Assembly (NCBI RefSeq): GCF_014649395.1
Contig: NZ_BMSY01000015.1
Span: 62,001 to 126,000 of the forward strand
Length of the DNA: 64,000 nt
Direction: 5' to 3'
Source: Streptomyces aureoverticillatus
Lineage (GTDB): Bacteria > Actinomycetota > Actinomycetes > Streptomycetales > Streptomycetaceae
Below are positions 43,026 to 51,220 of this stretch, one piece after another. Made by a program: the position numbers and the translations under genes. The stretch's first letter is position 1. Every line of letters begins with the position of its first letter. Under the pieces are notes generated by a model, which did no database searches, was not told the origin of the DNA, and was given only the letters and a program-made list of their open reading frames with translations.

Positions 43026-46000
43026 CTAGCGGGCGACCGTCCCCGTCGCCCTGCTCGTCGCCGTTCCGTCGCGGTGCCCGGTGCGGTGTGCCGTCACCTT
43101 GACCGTGATCTTCTTTCCGCGCTGGGCGGACTTCAGGGTCAGTGAGGACTTGCTCGCGCCCGTGATCCTGCTCCCGTTCGCGTACCACTGGTACGTGTAC
43201 GAGCCCGGGGCGGGTGACCAGGTGCCCGGCGCGGCCTGGAGGACCTTGCCGACACGGGCGGTGCCGCTGATCGCGGGGGCCTTCGTCGCCTTGGGCGCCG
43301 TGCCCTTGGCGACCGCGACCGGCGCGGACGTCGCGCTCCCGTCCTTCCACCCCGGCTTGTGCGCGGTGACGGTGACCGTCAGCTTCCGGCTCAGCCGCGC
43401 AGCGGGGATCTTGTACGTCGGGCCGGTGGCGTCCGCGATCGCCTCACCGTCGGCCTTCCACTGGTACGTGTACGACGACGGGGCGGCCGACCAGCTTCCC
43501 GGCGCCGCCGTGACCTTGGCACCGACGGCCGCCGTGCCCGTCACCTCGGGCGGCGCAGTGGGGCGCAGTTCCGGGGTGGTCACGGGGGCGGTCACGGTGA
43601 AGGAGCCGCGTGAGTACTCCCAGCCGCCGGCATGGACGGACACTTTCCAGGTACCGGCGGGGACGCCCGTCAGGTCGAGCGTCGCCTTCAGGGTTCGGTG
43701 GTCGGCGGAGACCGACTTCGTCCTCGCGGTGAGGGTCCTGCCCGCCTGGTGCAGCTTGACCGTGTCGTCGGACTTGAGGGCGGTGCCCGTCACGGTGAGC
43801 GTGGGCTTGGTGCCCCCGGGGGCCGTGGTGGGTGTGACGCCGGTGACGGTCACGTCCTCACCGCCGCAGCGAGCGGACGTGCACTTCAAGGTCGCGCGGT
43901 AGGACGTGGTGGACGCCTTCTCCGGGAGGCCGAGGACGAGCACGGACGGCTTGCCCGGGGCCGAGGACGACTCGAACACGCCGCAGGCGTAGCCCGTCGG
44001 GACGGCCGGGCTGCAGCCGTTGGTCCACGAGCTGTTGTAGAGCGCGGGGACCGCCGTGGCGTGGGCTCCGGTGGTGTCGGTGATCTCGGCCTCGAAGTGG
44101 TCCCGGCCGGCGGTGGGCAGGGCCGCGCACACCGCGGTGCGGGACTCGTCGAGGGTGCCGGTGACCGGGCCGTATCCGTACACGACGGACGGGACTCGGG
44201 TGCACTCGGGGGCGGGCCCTTCGGCCGTGGCGATGCGCAGGGTGTCGAGGCGGTACTCCGGTGCCGCCTTGAGATGTGCCGGTACCTGGACGAGGACCTG
44301 GTGGGTGTCGCCGCCGGTGGCGGCGCAGGCGCGGTTGCGCGTGGAGCACTCGGTCCCGCCGTCGGCGCCGAGGACCGTGATGTTGGCGGTTCCCAGGGCG
44401 TCCCGCACGTCGACGTGAACGACGTCCGCAGCGGCACTGGTGGTGACCTGGTGGCAGCGCAGCGAGCCGGGAGCGCCGTACGTGCCCTTCACTGAGGGGC
44501 CGCCGACCTTGGCGGCGGAGGTCTTGGCGCATCCCGCGGACGCGGCCGTCGCCGTCACGTCGCGCCGCGTCAGGGTGTAGGCGGCGTCCGCGTCACGGCC
44601 GGTGACCAGGACGGTGTGGGCCTTGCCGGGGGTCAGCGCGCAGAGCGTCCAGCCGCTGGTGGTGGCCGCACGGTCGCAGACGCGCTTGCCGGTCGAGTCG
44701 AGCACGGAGAACTGGGCGGGCACGTCGCCGGAGGTGGCGACGAGCTGCAGCACCTCGGCCGACGTGTGGGCGTCGGCGGGGATGGTCAGGCAGTGCGAGA
44801 AGTCGCCGCCGCCCGTGGAGAACGCGGCCTTGGCGCCGTCGGCCGCGAAGCTGCCGGCCGGCAGGACGGGGCAGTCGCTCTCCGCGTCCGTGCGGTGGAC
44901 CGCGACCGCGTACGGACCGGTGCGGTCGCCGCCGTCCTCGGCGTGCACCAGCGCGCGGAAGGGCGCGGTTCCCGTGAGGGCGCAGTCGCCCGTGGCGAGC
45001 TTCTCCGCGGCGCACTGCTCGGTGCCGTCACGGTCGAGGACCTCCACCGCCGGGCCCACGCCGGAGCGGCCGAGCGGGGTGAGTGCCGCGACCCTGGCGT
45101 CCTTGGGCGCGGCCAGCTCAAGACAGTCGTACTGTCCGGCGGTGCTCAACTCGCCCTTGTGGACGCCCATGCCCGCCCGCACGCAACCGCTGCCGGAGGC
45201 CCGGTCGAGGGCGATCAGACCGCTCCGGGCGGAGCGGAAGGGGTACGAGCCGTCGAGTACGGCGGTGTACGTGCCCGCGGAAGGCAGCCGACAGGGCAGG
45301 TCGGTGGTGCGGCAGACGGTCCTGCCGGAGCGGTCGTGGACGCGGACCGGCCCCGTGGCGCCGTCCTGGGCGACGGACTTGACGACATGACTGCCCGCCT
45401 TGTCCACGCTGACGGTGAAGCAGGGCGTCGTGGTCAGGTCCTGCGCGGGCAACGGGCCGTACGGGCGGACAGCGGCGGCGGCACAGCCCCGCGGGTCGTT
45501 CAGCCGCCGTGCCTTGACCGCGTACTCGGCGGGGAAACCCTTCTCCGTGTACGAGACCCGGGAGAGAACGCGGTAGGGCCCTTCGCCGGGCAGGACACAG
45601 CTGTCCTCGTCGTCTTCGGGGAAGCGGGGACAGATCCGGGCGCCGGTGCCGTCGGTGATCCAGGCCACCGACTCGCCGTGGGCCTTGCTGCCGTGGGTGA
45701 GCCGGATGCGGTCTCCCGGCTCGGCGTCGAAGGGCTGGCAGTCGATCTCGACGGGGCTGGTGGAGACGCGGCCGCGGGTCGGCTGGTCCCAATGCGTTCC
45801 GGCGGACTCGGCACAGCCGCGGGTGTCGCCGAGCGGGACCACGGTCACGGCGGTGTCCGCGTCCTCGCCGCCGCCGTTGACGACCTCCAGGGTGTACCTG
45901 CCGGGGCCCGGCAGGGCGCACGAGCCTGAAGAGCCGCAGTCGATCGGGGTGTTGCCCGAGGAAACCCGGGTGTACGCCTCGTGGCCGCTGTCATTGATCG

Positions 46001-46274
46001 AGACGAGGTGCGGTCCTGCCTTCTCGGCGGTGAACTCGTAGCAGGTGGTGGCGTCGGGTGCGACCACGGCCTTGCCGATGGCGCCGCCCGGGTCGCCGAA
46101 CGGCGCCAGGGCGAGAGGCGCGCACTCCCGCTCCGCGGCCTGCGCGGTCGTCGCGGGCAGCACGGCAGGGACGCACAAGGACAGCAGAACGGCGAGAGCG
46201 AGCAACAGTGCGGTGGACGCCGCGGATCTCGCCGGTGATGGCACGGGTCTCTCGGACGTGTGTGGTTCAGGCAT
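43026..46274 (-). CDS. Giant secreted modular Cys-rich protein
   Basis: A 1082-residue protein with a signal peptide (AASTALLLALAVLLSLCVPA ... AQA-AERE). Residues ~50-790 are a chain of about eight ~95-residue beta units, each opening with a Cys after an Ala/Gly segment and carrying further paired Cys, resembling tandem pre-peptidase (PPC) or lectin-like domains. A TIG-like domain (GVTPTTAPGGTKPTLTVTGT) and two ~90-residue C-terminal repeats (AAPGSWSAAPSSYTYQWKAD; AAPGTWSPAPGSYTYQWYAN) follow. No catalytic domain is visible, so an adhesive or surface role is inferred. It lies 93 bases downstream of the ECF41 sigma gene on the same strand. Confidence 0.85.
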   Translation of the reverse strand: MPEPHTSERPVPSPARSAASTALLLALAVLLSLCVPAVLPATTAQAAERECAPLALAPFGDPGGAIGKAVVAPDATTCYEFTAEKAGPHLVSINDSGHEAYTRVSSGNTPIDCGSSGSCALPGPGRYTLEVVNGGGEDADTAVTVVPLGDTRGCAESAGTHWDQPTRGRVSTSPVEIDCQPFDAEPGDRIRLTHGSKAHGESVAWITDGTGARICPRFPEDDEDSCVLPGEGPYRVLSRVSYTEKGFPAEYAVKARRLNDPRGCAAAAVRPYGPLPAQDLTTTPCFTVSVDKAGSHVVKSVAQDGATGPVRVHDRSGRTVCRTTDLPCRLPSAGTYTAVLDGSYPFRSARSGLIALDRASGSGCVRAGMGVHKGELSTAGQYDCLELAAPKDARVAALTPLGRSGVGPAVEVLDRDGTEQCAAEKLATGDCALTGTAPFRALVHAEDGGDRTGPYAVAVHRTDAESDCPVLPAGSFAADGAKAAFSTGGGDFSHCLTIPADAHTSAEVLQLVATSGDVPAQFSVLDSTGKRVCDRAATTSGWTLCALTPGKAHTVLVTGRDADAAYTLTRRDVTATAASAGCAKTSAAKVGGPSVKGTYGAPGSLRCHQVTTSAAADVVHVDVRDALGTANITVLGADGGTECSTRNRACAATGGDTHQVLVQVPAHLKAAPEYRLDTLRIATAEGPAPECTRVPSVVYGYGPVTGTLDESRTAVCAALPTAGRDHFEAEITDTTGAHATAVPALYNSSWTNGCSPAVPTGYACGVFESSSAPGKPSVLVLGLPEKASTTSYRATLKCTSARCGGEDVTVTGVTPTTAPGGTKPTLTVTGTALKSDDTVKLHQAGRTLTARTKSVSADHRTLKATLDLTGVPAGTWKVSVHAGGWEYSRGSFTVTAPVTTPELRPTAPPEVTGTAAVGAKVTAAPGSWSAAPSSYTYQWKADGEAIADATGPTYKIPAARLSRKLTVTVTAHKPGWKDGSATSAPVAVAKGTAPKATKAPAISGTARVGKVLQAAPGTWSPAPGSYTYQWYANGSRITGASKSSLTLKSAQRGKKITVKVTAHRTGHRDGTATSRATGTVAR

Positions 46275-46310
46275 CAAGCCCCCCAGGCTGAACAGATGAG
46301 TTGAGTGATC

Positions 46311-46328
46311 GTCACACATGGGTGTGAC
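46311..46328. promoter_or_regulatory. Palindromic site upstream of the giant secreted protein
   Basis: A perfect inverted repeat GTCACAC-ATGG-GTGTGAC, 37 bases before ATG 46274, between it and the sigma gene stop. It is probably an operator. It contains TGTCACA on the minus strand, but no ECF41 minus-10 element lies at the right distance. Confidence 0.55.
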
Positions 46329-46367
46329 AACCGCCTGGGGGACCCTGTGGCGGTGCCGCGGGCGGCG

Positions 46368-47348
46368 TCAGCCCCTCGTCCAGGGGCGGAGCTTCTCCGG
46401 GTTGCGTACTGCCCAGAGGTGCGTGATGCGGTTGTCCGCGAAGTCGAACGCGAGCACCGAGACGGTGACGCCGGCCTGCTGGATCACCAGGCCGGGCTGG
46501 CCGTTGACCGTGCGTTCCAGGAGGGTCTGGCCGGTGAGCCTGTCGGTGAGGGAGACCAGGTAGTGGGCGATCTGGTCGCCGCCCGCGATGGGGTGCGGCG
46601 CGGCGGCGGCCAGGCCGCCGCCGTCGGCGAGTGCCGAGGCGTCCGGGTCGAGGAGGCCGATGAGGGCGCCGATGTCCTTGGCCTCCCAGGCGCGCTTGAA
46701 GTCCCTGACGAGATCGGCGCGCCGGGCCGCCGGGGTCGGCGCGGCCGCGGGCGCGGGTGACGCGCGCATGCGGCGGCGGGCCGAGGAGGCCAGCTGACGG
46801 CAGGCCGCCGGGGTCCGGCCGACGATCTCGGCCACTTCGGCGAAGGAGTAGCGGAACACGTCGTGCAGGATGAACGCGACGCGCTCGGCCGGGGTCATCG
46901 AGTCGAGCACGACGAGGAAGGCCATGTTGACCGACTCGTCGAGGGTGACCCGGTCCGCCGGGTCCACCGGGTCGGCCGTCCCGCCGCCCGGCCCGCCGGC
47001 CGGCCACTCCGTGCGATCGGGCAGCGGCTCCGGGATCCACTCGCCCACATAGCTCTCGCGCCGGGCCCGCGCCGAGCGGAGCTGGTCCAGGCAGATGCGG
47101 CCCGCGACCCGCGTCAGCCAGGCGCCCGGGGACTCGATCGCCGCCTGCTGCCGCGGAGACATGGCGTACCAGCGGACGTACGCCTCCTGCACGACGTCCT
47201 CGGCGTCCGCCAGGGAGCCGAGGAGCCGGTACGCGAGGTTGATCAGGTGGCGGCGTTCGCTCTGGACGGCCGCCAGGCCCGGGTCGGCGGCGTCCAGGTC
47301 CGGGGCGGGTCGGTCGTCCGCCGGTTCGGACGGGTTCGGGTTGTTCAT
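46368..47348 (-). CDS. ECF41-family sigma factor with SnoaL-like C-terminal domain (second copy)
   Basis: A 326-residue ECF41 factor: region 2 (RRHLINLAYRLLGSLADAED), linker motif WIPEP at 104-108, an Ala/Pro/Gly-rich insertion after it, region 4 (SFAEVAEIVGRTPAACRQLA), and an NTF2-like domain with DGGG at 242-245 and NPEKL at 316-320. It differs substantially from the factor at 13213, so it is a distinct paralogue. Its promoter (47493-47519, minus strand) is the mirror image of that of the divergent AhpD-like gene. Its leader is a 10-bp tandem array. Confidence 0.95.
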   Translation of the reverse strand: MNNPNPSEPADDRPAPDLDAADPGLAAVQSERRHLINLAYRLLGSLADAEDVVQEAYVRWYAMSPRQQAAIESPGAWLTRVAGRICLDQLRSARARRESYVGEWIPEPLPDRTEWPAGGPGGGTADPVDPADRVTLDESVNMAFLVVLDSMTPAERVAFILHDVFRYSFAEVAEIVGRTPAACRQLASSARRRMRASPAPAAAPTPAARRADLVRDFKRAWEAKDIGALIGLLDPDASALADGGGLAAAAPHPIAGGDQIAHYLVSLTDRLTGQTLLERTVNGQPGLVIQQAGVTVSVLAFDFADNRITHLWAVRNPEKLRPWTRG

Positions 47349-47397
47349 GGTGTCGGCGCTCCCCCTTGGCTGCGTCTGCCGTCACTCGTATTCGGTT

Positions 47398-47497
47398 CGT
47401 ACGCAGTCGTACGCAGTCGTACGCAGTCGTACGCAGTCGTACGCAGTCGTACGCAGTCGTACTCGGTCGTACTTGCTCGTACTCACGCGTACGACGA
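47398..47497. repeat. 10-bp CGTACGCAGT tandem array in the sigma leader
   Basis: Six perfect units from 47398 to 47457 and four degenerate ones (CGTACTCGGT, CGTACTTGCT, CGTACTCACG, CGTACGACGA) to 47497. The last unit overlaps the minus-strand promoter's minus-10 element, so the array forms most of the sigma mRNA leader. Confidence 0.95.
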
Positions 47498-47519
47498 GAC
47501 AGCGCCCCGAAATGTGAGG
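47493..47519 (-). promoter_or_regulatory. ECF41-type promoter of the sigma gene
   Basis: On the minus strand, CCTCACA (47519-47513), 16 bases, CGTC (47496-47493). The mirror image of the plus-strand promoter at 47531-47557. Confidence 0.85.
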
Positions 47520-47530
47520 TCGGCGCCTCG

Positions 47531-47557
47531 CCTCACATTCCGGCGGGCTGTCTCGTC
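47531..47557 (+). promoter_or_regulatory. ECF41-type promoter of the AhpD-like gene
   Basis: CCTCACA (47531-47537), 16 bases, CGTC (47554-47557). The two promoters are back to back, with 11 bases between their minus-35 elements, and form one ~70-bp imperfect palindrome (GTACGACGAGACAGC ... GCTGTCTCGTCGTAC). Confidence 0.88.
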
Positions 47558-47607
47558 GTACCGGGCAGGGCGCACACGCGGCCCATCCTGAGGAAGAGGA
47601 GATCACC

Positions 47608-48081
47608 ATGGACACCCGGCTCGACTTCGTCACCAACCCCGTCTCGGGCGCGTCCCTGAAGCACCTCGTCGCGGCGGGCAAGGCGGTCGCGGAGTCCACG
47701 CTGTCGCCCACGACGCGGGAACTCGTGCTGCTCCGCGTCAGCCAGATCAACGGCTGCGGCTTCTGCGTCGACATGCACACGAAGGACGCCGCCGCGGCCG
47801 GGGAGAGCGCGCTGCGCCTCAACCTGGTCGCGGTCTGGCGCGAGGCCACCGTGTTCACCGACGCCGAGCGCGCCGCGCTGGAGCTGGCCGAGCAGGGCAC
47901 CCGCATCGCCGACGCGGCCGGTGGCGTCACCGACGAGGCCTGGGCGAACGCCGCCAAGCACTACGACGAGGAGCAGCTCGGCGCGCTGCTGACGACCATC
48001 GCCGTCATCAACGCCTTCAACCGCCTGAACGTCATCACGGCGCGGCCCGCGGGCGACTACCAGCCCGGCCAGTTCGGCTGA
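47608..48081 (+). CDS. Carboxymuconolactone decarboxylase/AhpD-like protein (second ECF41 target)
   Basis: A 157-residue AhpD-fold protein with redox motif C-G-F-C in RVSQINGCGFCVDMHTKDA and the conserved downstream His. ATG 47608 has AGGAAGAGGAGA upstream. It is divergent from the ECF41 sigma gene and shares its mirror promoter. It is unlike the AhpD protein at 12632 (different length and start). The YceI gene 94 bases downstream is probably co-transcribed. Confidence 0.93.
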   Translation: MDTRLDFVTNPVSGASLKHLVAAGKAVAESTLSPTTRELVLLRVSQINGCGFCVDMHTKDAAAAGESALRLNLVAVWREATVFTDAERAALELAEQGTRIADAAGGVTDEAWANAAKHYDEEQLGALLTTIAVINAFNRLNVITARPAGDYQPGQFG

Positions 48082-48175
48082 CCGGTGGCTCCGCGGTGGC
48101 CGGACGCCCGTCCCGGGGTCCGGCCACGGCCCGGGCCCGTTCCCGTCACCCTTCCATCCCCAGGAGTGGCCCAGC

Positions 48176-48721
48176 ATGTCCACCATCAGCAAGCTCAGTG
48201 AGCTGACCGGCGACTACGTCTTCGACGCCGCCCGTACCCGGATCGCCTTCGTCGCCCGGCACACGATGTCCACCAGGGTGCGCGGGCAGTTCGAGGTGTT
48301 CACGGGCGGCGCGTACCTGGACGGCGACCGTCCGTCGGAGTCCGGCGTATGGCTCACGATCCAGGCGAACAGCGTCCAGACCCGCAACCGGCAGCGGGAC
48401 GCGCTGTTGCGCGGCAAGTTCCTGGAGGCGGGCAGGCACCCGACCCTCACCTTCACCTCGACCGCGGTGGCGCAGGTCGACGAGACCCACTACAAGGTCG
48501 CCGGTGACCTCGTCATCCGCGGGGTCGCCCGGTCGGTGACCCTGAACGTCGTCCTGACCGGCGGTGAGACCGACGCGCACGGTGGTGCGCGCGTCGGCTT
48601 CACGGGCAGCATCACGATCGACCGCAAGGACTGGGGGGTGAACTGGAACGCCGGCACGTCGGTCATGGTCAGCCCGAAGGTGACGCTGGAGTTCGACGTC
48701 GCCGCGATCCGGGAGCCCTGA
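48176..48721 (+). CDS. YceI-family lipid/isoprenoid-binding protein
   Basis: A 181-residue YceI lipocalin-like protein (YVFDAARTRIAFVARHTMST, GRHPTLTFTSTAV, DWGVNWNAG), lacking a signal peptide, so cytoplasmic. The family binds polyisoprenoids or similar hydrophobic molecules. Its place after an ECF41 target gene suggests that this sigma factor's response concerns an oxidised lipid or quinone (inference). ATG 48176. Confidence 0.92.
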   Translation: MSTISKLSELTGDYVFDAARTRIAFVARHTMSTRVRGQFEVFTGGAYLDGDRPSESGVWLTIQANSVQTRNRQRDALLRGKFLEAGRHPTLTFTSTAVAQVDETHYKVAGDLVIRGVARSVTLNVVLTGGETDAHGGARVGFTGSITIDRKDWGVNWNAGTSVMVSPKVTLEFDVAAIREP

Positions 48722-48767
48722 GCCCCGGTTGCGGGTCGAGCCCTGGTTGGCCCGGTTGTTGCCCTGT

Positions 48768-50168
48768 TCAGGCGCGCCCCGACAGCCGGTCCGCCAGCCG
48801 TGCCCGCCTCGGTGCCTCGGCCGTGTGGGACGTCAGTTCCTTGCGGTCCGCCGCGCGGTACGTGGCGTACATCCCGTGCACCCCGAGCCACCGCAGCGGC
48901 TCCGGCTCCCACTTGCGGACCCGGTGGTTCACCCAGGGGAGGGCCGTGAGGTCCGTGGGGCCCGCCTGGCCCGAGTCCTGCTGGACCAGGTCGCGCAGGG
49001 TGCGGGCGGCGAGGTTGGCGGTGGCGACGCCCGAGCCGACATAGCCGCCCGCCCAGCCGAGGCCCGTCGCGCGGTCCAGGGTGACCGTCGCGCACCAGTC
49101 GCGCGGCACGCCCAGGACGCCCGACCAGGCGTGGTCGATCCGGGCGCCGGTGAGCTGCGGGAAGAACCGGACCAGGATCTCGCGCAGGGCCTCGATCGTG
49201 GCGGCCTGGGTGCGGCCGTCGTTGTCCGTCCTGGAGCCGAAGCGGTACGGCACGCCGCGGCCGCCGAGCGCGATGCGGTCGTCGGCGGTCCGCTGCGCGT
49301 ACATGTACGCGTGCGCCATGTCGCCGAGGGTCTCGCGGCCCGCCCAGCCGATGGTGTCCCAGACGTCGGCGGGCAGCGGGGCGGTGACGATCATCGAGGA
49401 GTTCATCGGCAGCCAGGTGCGGCGCTGGCCCTTGAGCGCGGCCGTGAAGCCCTCCGTGCAGCGCAGCACGTAGGGGGCGCGGACCGTGCCGTACGGAGTG
49501 ATGGCGTGCTTCGGGCGGATCTCCGTGACCGGCGTCGACTCGTGGATGGTGACGCCGAGCGCCTCCACGGCCGCCGCGAGGCCCTTCACCAGCTTCACCG
49601 GGTGCAGCCGGGCGCCGTGCGGGGTCCAGGAGGAGCCGACGGCCCCGGTGACGCGGATCCGCTCGGCGGTCTCGCGGGCGCCGTGCAGCGTCCGGTCGCT
49701 CTCCCCGTACGAGAGTTCCGTCGCGTGGAACTCCTTCAGGCGGGCCAACTGGGCGGGCGTGTACGCGACTTCGAGGACGCCGCCGTGGTGGATGTCGGCG
49801 TCGATCCGCTCTTCACCGGCGGCACGGATCACCTCGTCCACGGTGGCGTTCATGGCCTGCTGGAGGCGGACGGCGGCCTCGTGGCCGTGCAGGCGGGCGT
49901 ACCGGTCGCGGCCCGCGATGCCGTTGTAGAGCCAGCCGCCGTTGCGGCCCGACGCGCCGTAGCCGCAGAACTTCTGCTCCAGGACCGTGATGCGCAGGAA
50001 GGGCGCGGCCTTCTTCAGGTAGTACGCGGTCCACAGGCCCGTGTAGCCGCCGCCGACGACGCACACGTCGGCCGTCGTGTCGCCGGACAGGGGTTCGCGG
50101 GCGGCGGGGAGTCCGTCGTCGGCGTACCAGTAGGAGATGCCGCCGTTCACGGTGTTCGTGCTGCTCAT
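48768..50168 (-). CDS. FAD-dependent amine/amino-acid oxidoreductase
   Basis: A 466-residue DAO-family flavoenzyme: dinucleotide motif VVGGGYTGLWTAYYL (residues ~37-51), ITVLEQKFCGYGASGRNGGW, and the C-terminal FAD motif GWAGGYVGSGVATANLAARTL. It resembles glycine/sarcosine or gamma-glutamylputrescine oxidases. Start ATG 50168. Divergent from a thioredoxin-like lipoprotein with 58 bases between. Substrate unknown. Confidence 0.88.
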   Translation of the reverse strand: MSSTNTVNGGISYWYADDGLPAAREPLSGDTTADVCVVGGGYTGLWTAYYLKKAAPFLRITVLEQKFCGYGASGRNGGWLYNGIAGRDRYARLHGHEAAVRLQQAMNATVDEVIRAAGEERIDADIHHGGVLEVAYTPAQLARLKEFHATELSYGESDRTLHGARETAERIRVTGAVGSSWTPHGARLHPVKLVKGLAAAVEALGVTIHESTPVTEIRPKHAITPYGTVRAPYVLRCTEGFTAALKGQRRTWLPMNSSMIVTAPLPADVWDTIGWAGRETLGDMAHAYMYAQRTADDRIALGGRGVPYRFGSRTDNDGRTQAATIEALREILVRFFPQLTGARIDHAWSGVLGVPRDWCATVTLDRATGLGWAGGYVGSGVATANLAARTLRDLVQQDSGQAGPTDLTALPWVNHRVRKWEPEPLRWLGVHGMYATYRAADRKELTSHTAEAPRRARLADRLSGRA

Positions 50169-50226
50169 GGGGCGGGACGTTACGCTCTCGGGACTGCTTT
50201 TCGGGACCCTTTCGGGAGGACTGTTC

Positions 50227-51069
50227 ATGGCCGTACGCAAGGCCGGGCGCGTGATCGCATCGGTGGCCGCCGTGGCGCTGTTGGGCGTCGCCGTCACCGC
50301 GTGTGACTCCGACGACTCCGACGACGGCAAGGGGGCGAGCCGCAAGGTGACGGAGTCCCGGGGGTCGGAGGGGCGGCTGGAGTCGGACTCCCCGTCCGCG
50401 GACGGGGGCGCTGCGTCCGAGGGTGCGTCGGCCGAGGGTGCCTCGCCCTCCGCCTCCCCGGAGGACGTTCCGGAGGCGAAGGTTCCGCCGGTCTCGGCCG
50501 AGCGGTTGGCCAAGGTGCCCGCCACCGTGAAGGGCGGCGTGATCACGGTCGGCAAGCCGTCGGCCGAGCACACCGTCAAGGTGTACGAGGACCCGCGCTG
50601 CCCGTTCTGCAAGAAGTTCGAGGAGGGCGGCGCGCAGGCGCTGGTGGCGCCGCTGTCCGCCGGTGACGTGAAGGTCGAGTACACGATCGCCTCGTTCCTG
50701 GACAAGAACCTCGGCGGCAGCGGCTCGGTGAACGCCGCGAACGCCCTGCGGGCCGCCGTGGAGTCGGACAAGTTCCCGCAGTTCCACGCCGCGCTCTTCA
50801 CCAACCAGCCGGAGGAGAGCGAGGACGCGTTCACGCCCGCCTTCCTGCTGAAGATCGCCGACAAGGTCGGGCTGCGCGACGCCGCCTTCAAGAAGGCGGT
50901 CACCAACGGCACGTACGAGAGCTGGGTCCGCACCGCCATGGAGGCCTTCGGCAAGGACGGGATCACCGGGACGCCGACCGTCGTCGTCGACGGGAAGAAG
51001 GCGCCCGCCGAATCGCTGTACAGCGAGGGGGATTTCAGGAAGGTCCTGAAGGACGCGGGGATTTCCTGA
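50227..51069 (+). CDS. DsbA-like thioredoxin-fold lipoprotein
   Basis: A 280-residue exported lipoprotein: signal AVRKAGRVIASVAAVALLGV, lipobox VTAC, an ~80-residue Ser/Asp/Glu-rich linker, then a thioredoxin_4 domain with active site CPFC in VYEDPRCPFCKKFEEGG and cis-Pro loop GITGTPTVVVDG. It probably catalyses disulfide formation or isomerisation outside the membrane. ATG 50227 has GGGAGGA upstream. Confidence 0.92.
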   Translation: MAVRKAGRVIASVAAVALLGVAVTACDSDDSDDGKGASRKVTESRGSEGRLESDSPSADGGAASEGASAEGASPSASPEDVPEAKVPPVSAERLAKVPATVKGGVITVGKPSAEHTVKVYEDPRCPFCKKFEEGGAQALVAPLSAGDVKVEYTIASFLDKNLGGSGSVNAANALRAAVESDKFPQFHAALFTNQPEESEDAFTPAFLLKIADKVGLRDAAFKKAVTNGTYESWVRTAMEAFGKDGITGTPTVVVDGKKAPAESLYSEGDFRKVLKDAGIS

Positions 51070-51072
51070 GGC

Positions 51073-51174
51073 GTGTCCTGTCCGATCTGACGTGAGCGGT
51101 GTCCTACCTGATCGGACATGAGCCGCGTCCTGTCCGACATAAGTGGTGTCCTGTCCGACATAAGTGGTGTCCGG
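51073..51174. repeat. GTGTCCTGTCCGACAT repeat cluster
   Basis: Two 26-bp relatives (51073, 51099), then 21-bp units at 51125 and 51146 that differ at one base, and a partial unit at 51167. It lies just after the DsbA-like stop, covers most of the gap to the APH-like gene and contains its promoter region. Confidence 0.85.
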
Positions 51175-51220
51175 AATAAATCGCATGTGGTGACGGAGGC
51201 GTCTGAGTAGCGTCGCCCGT

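Noticed and set aside
46303..46329. TGTCACA on the minus strand before the giant secreted protein as an ECF41 promoter
   Set aside because: After 16 bases the sequence is ACTC. The motif is better explained as half of the GTCACAC palindrome.
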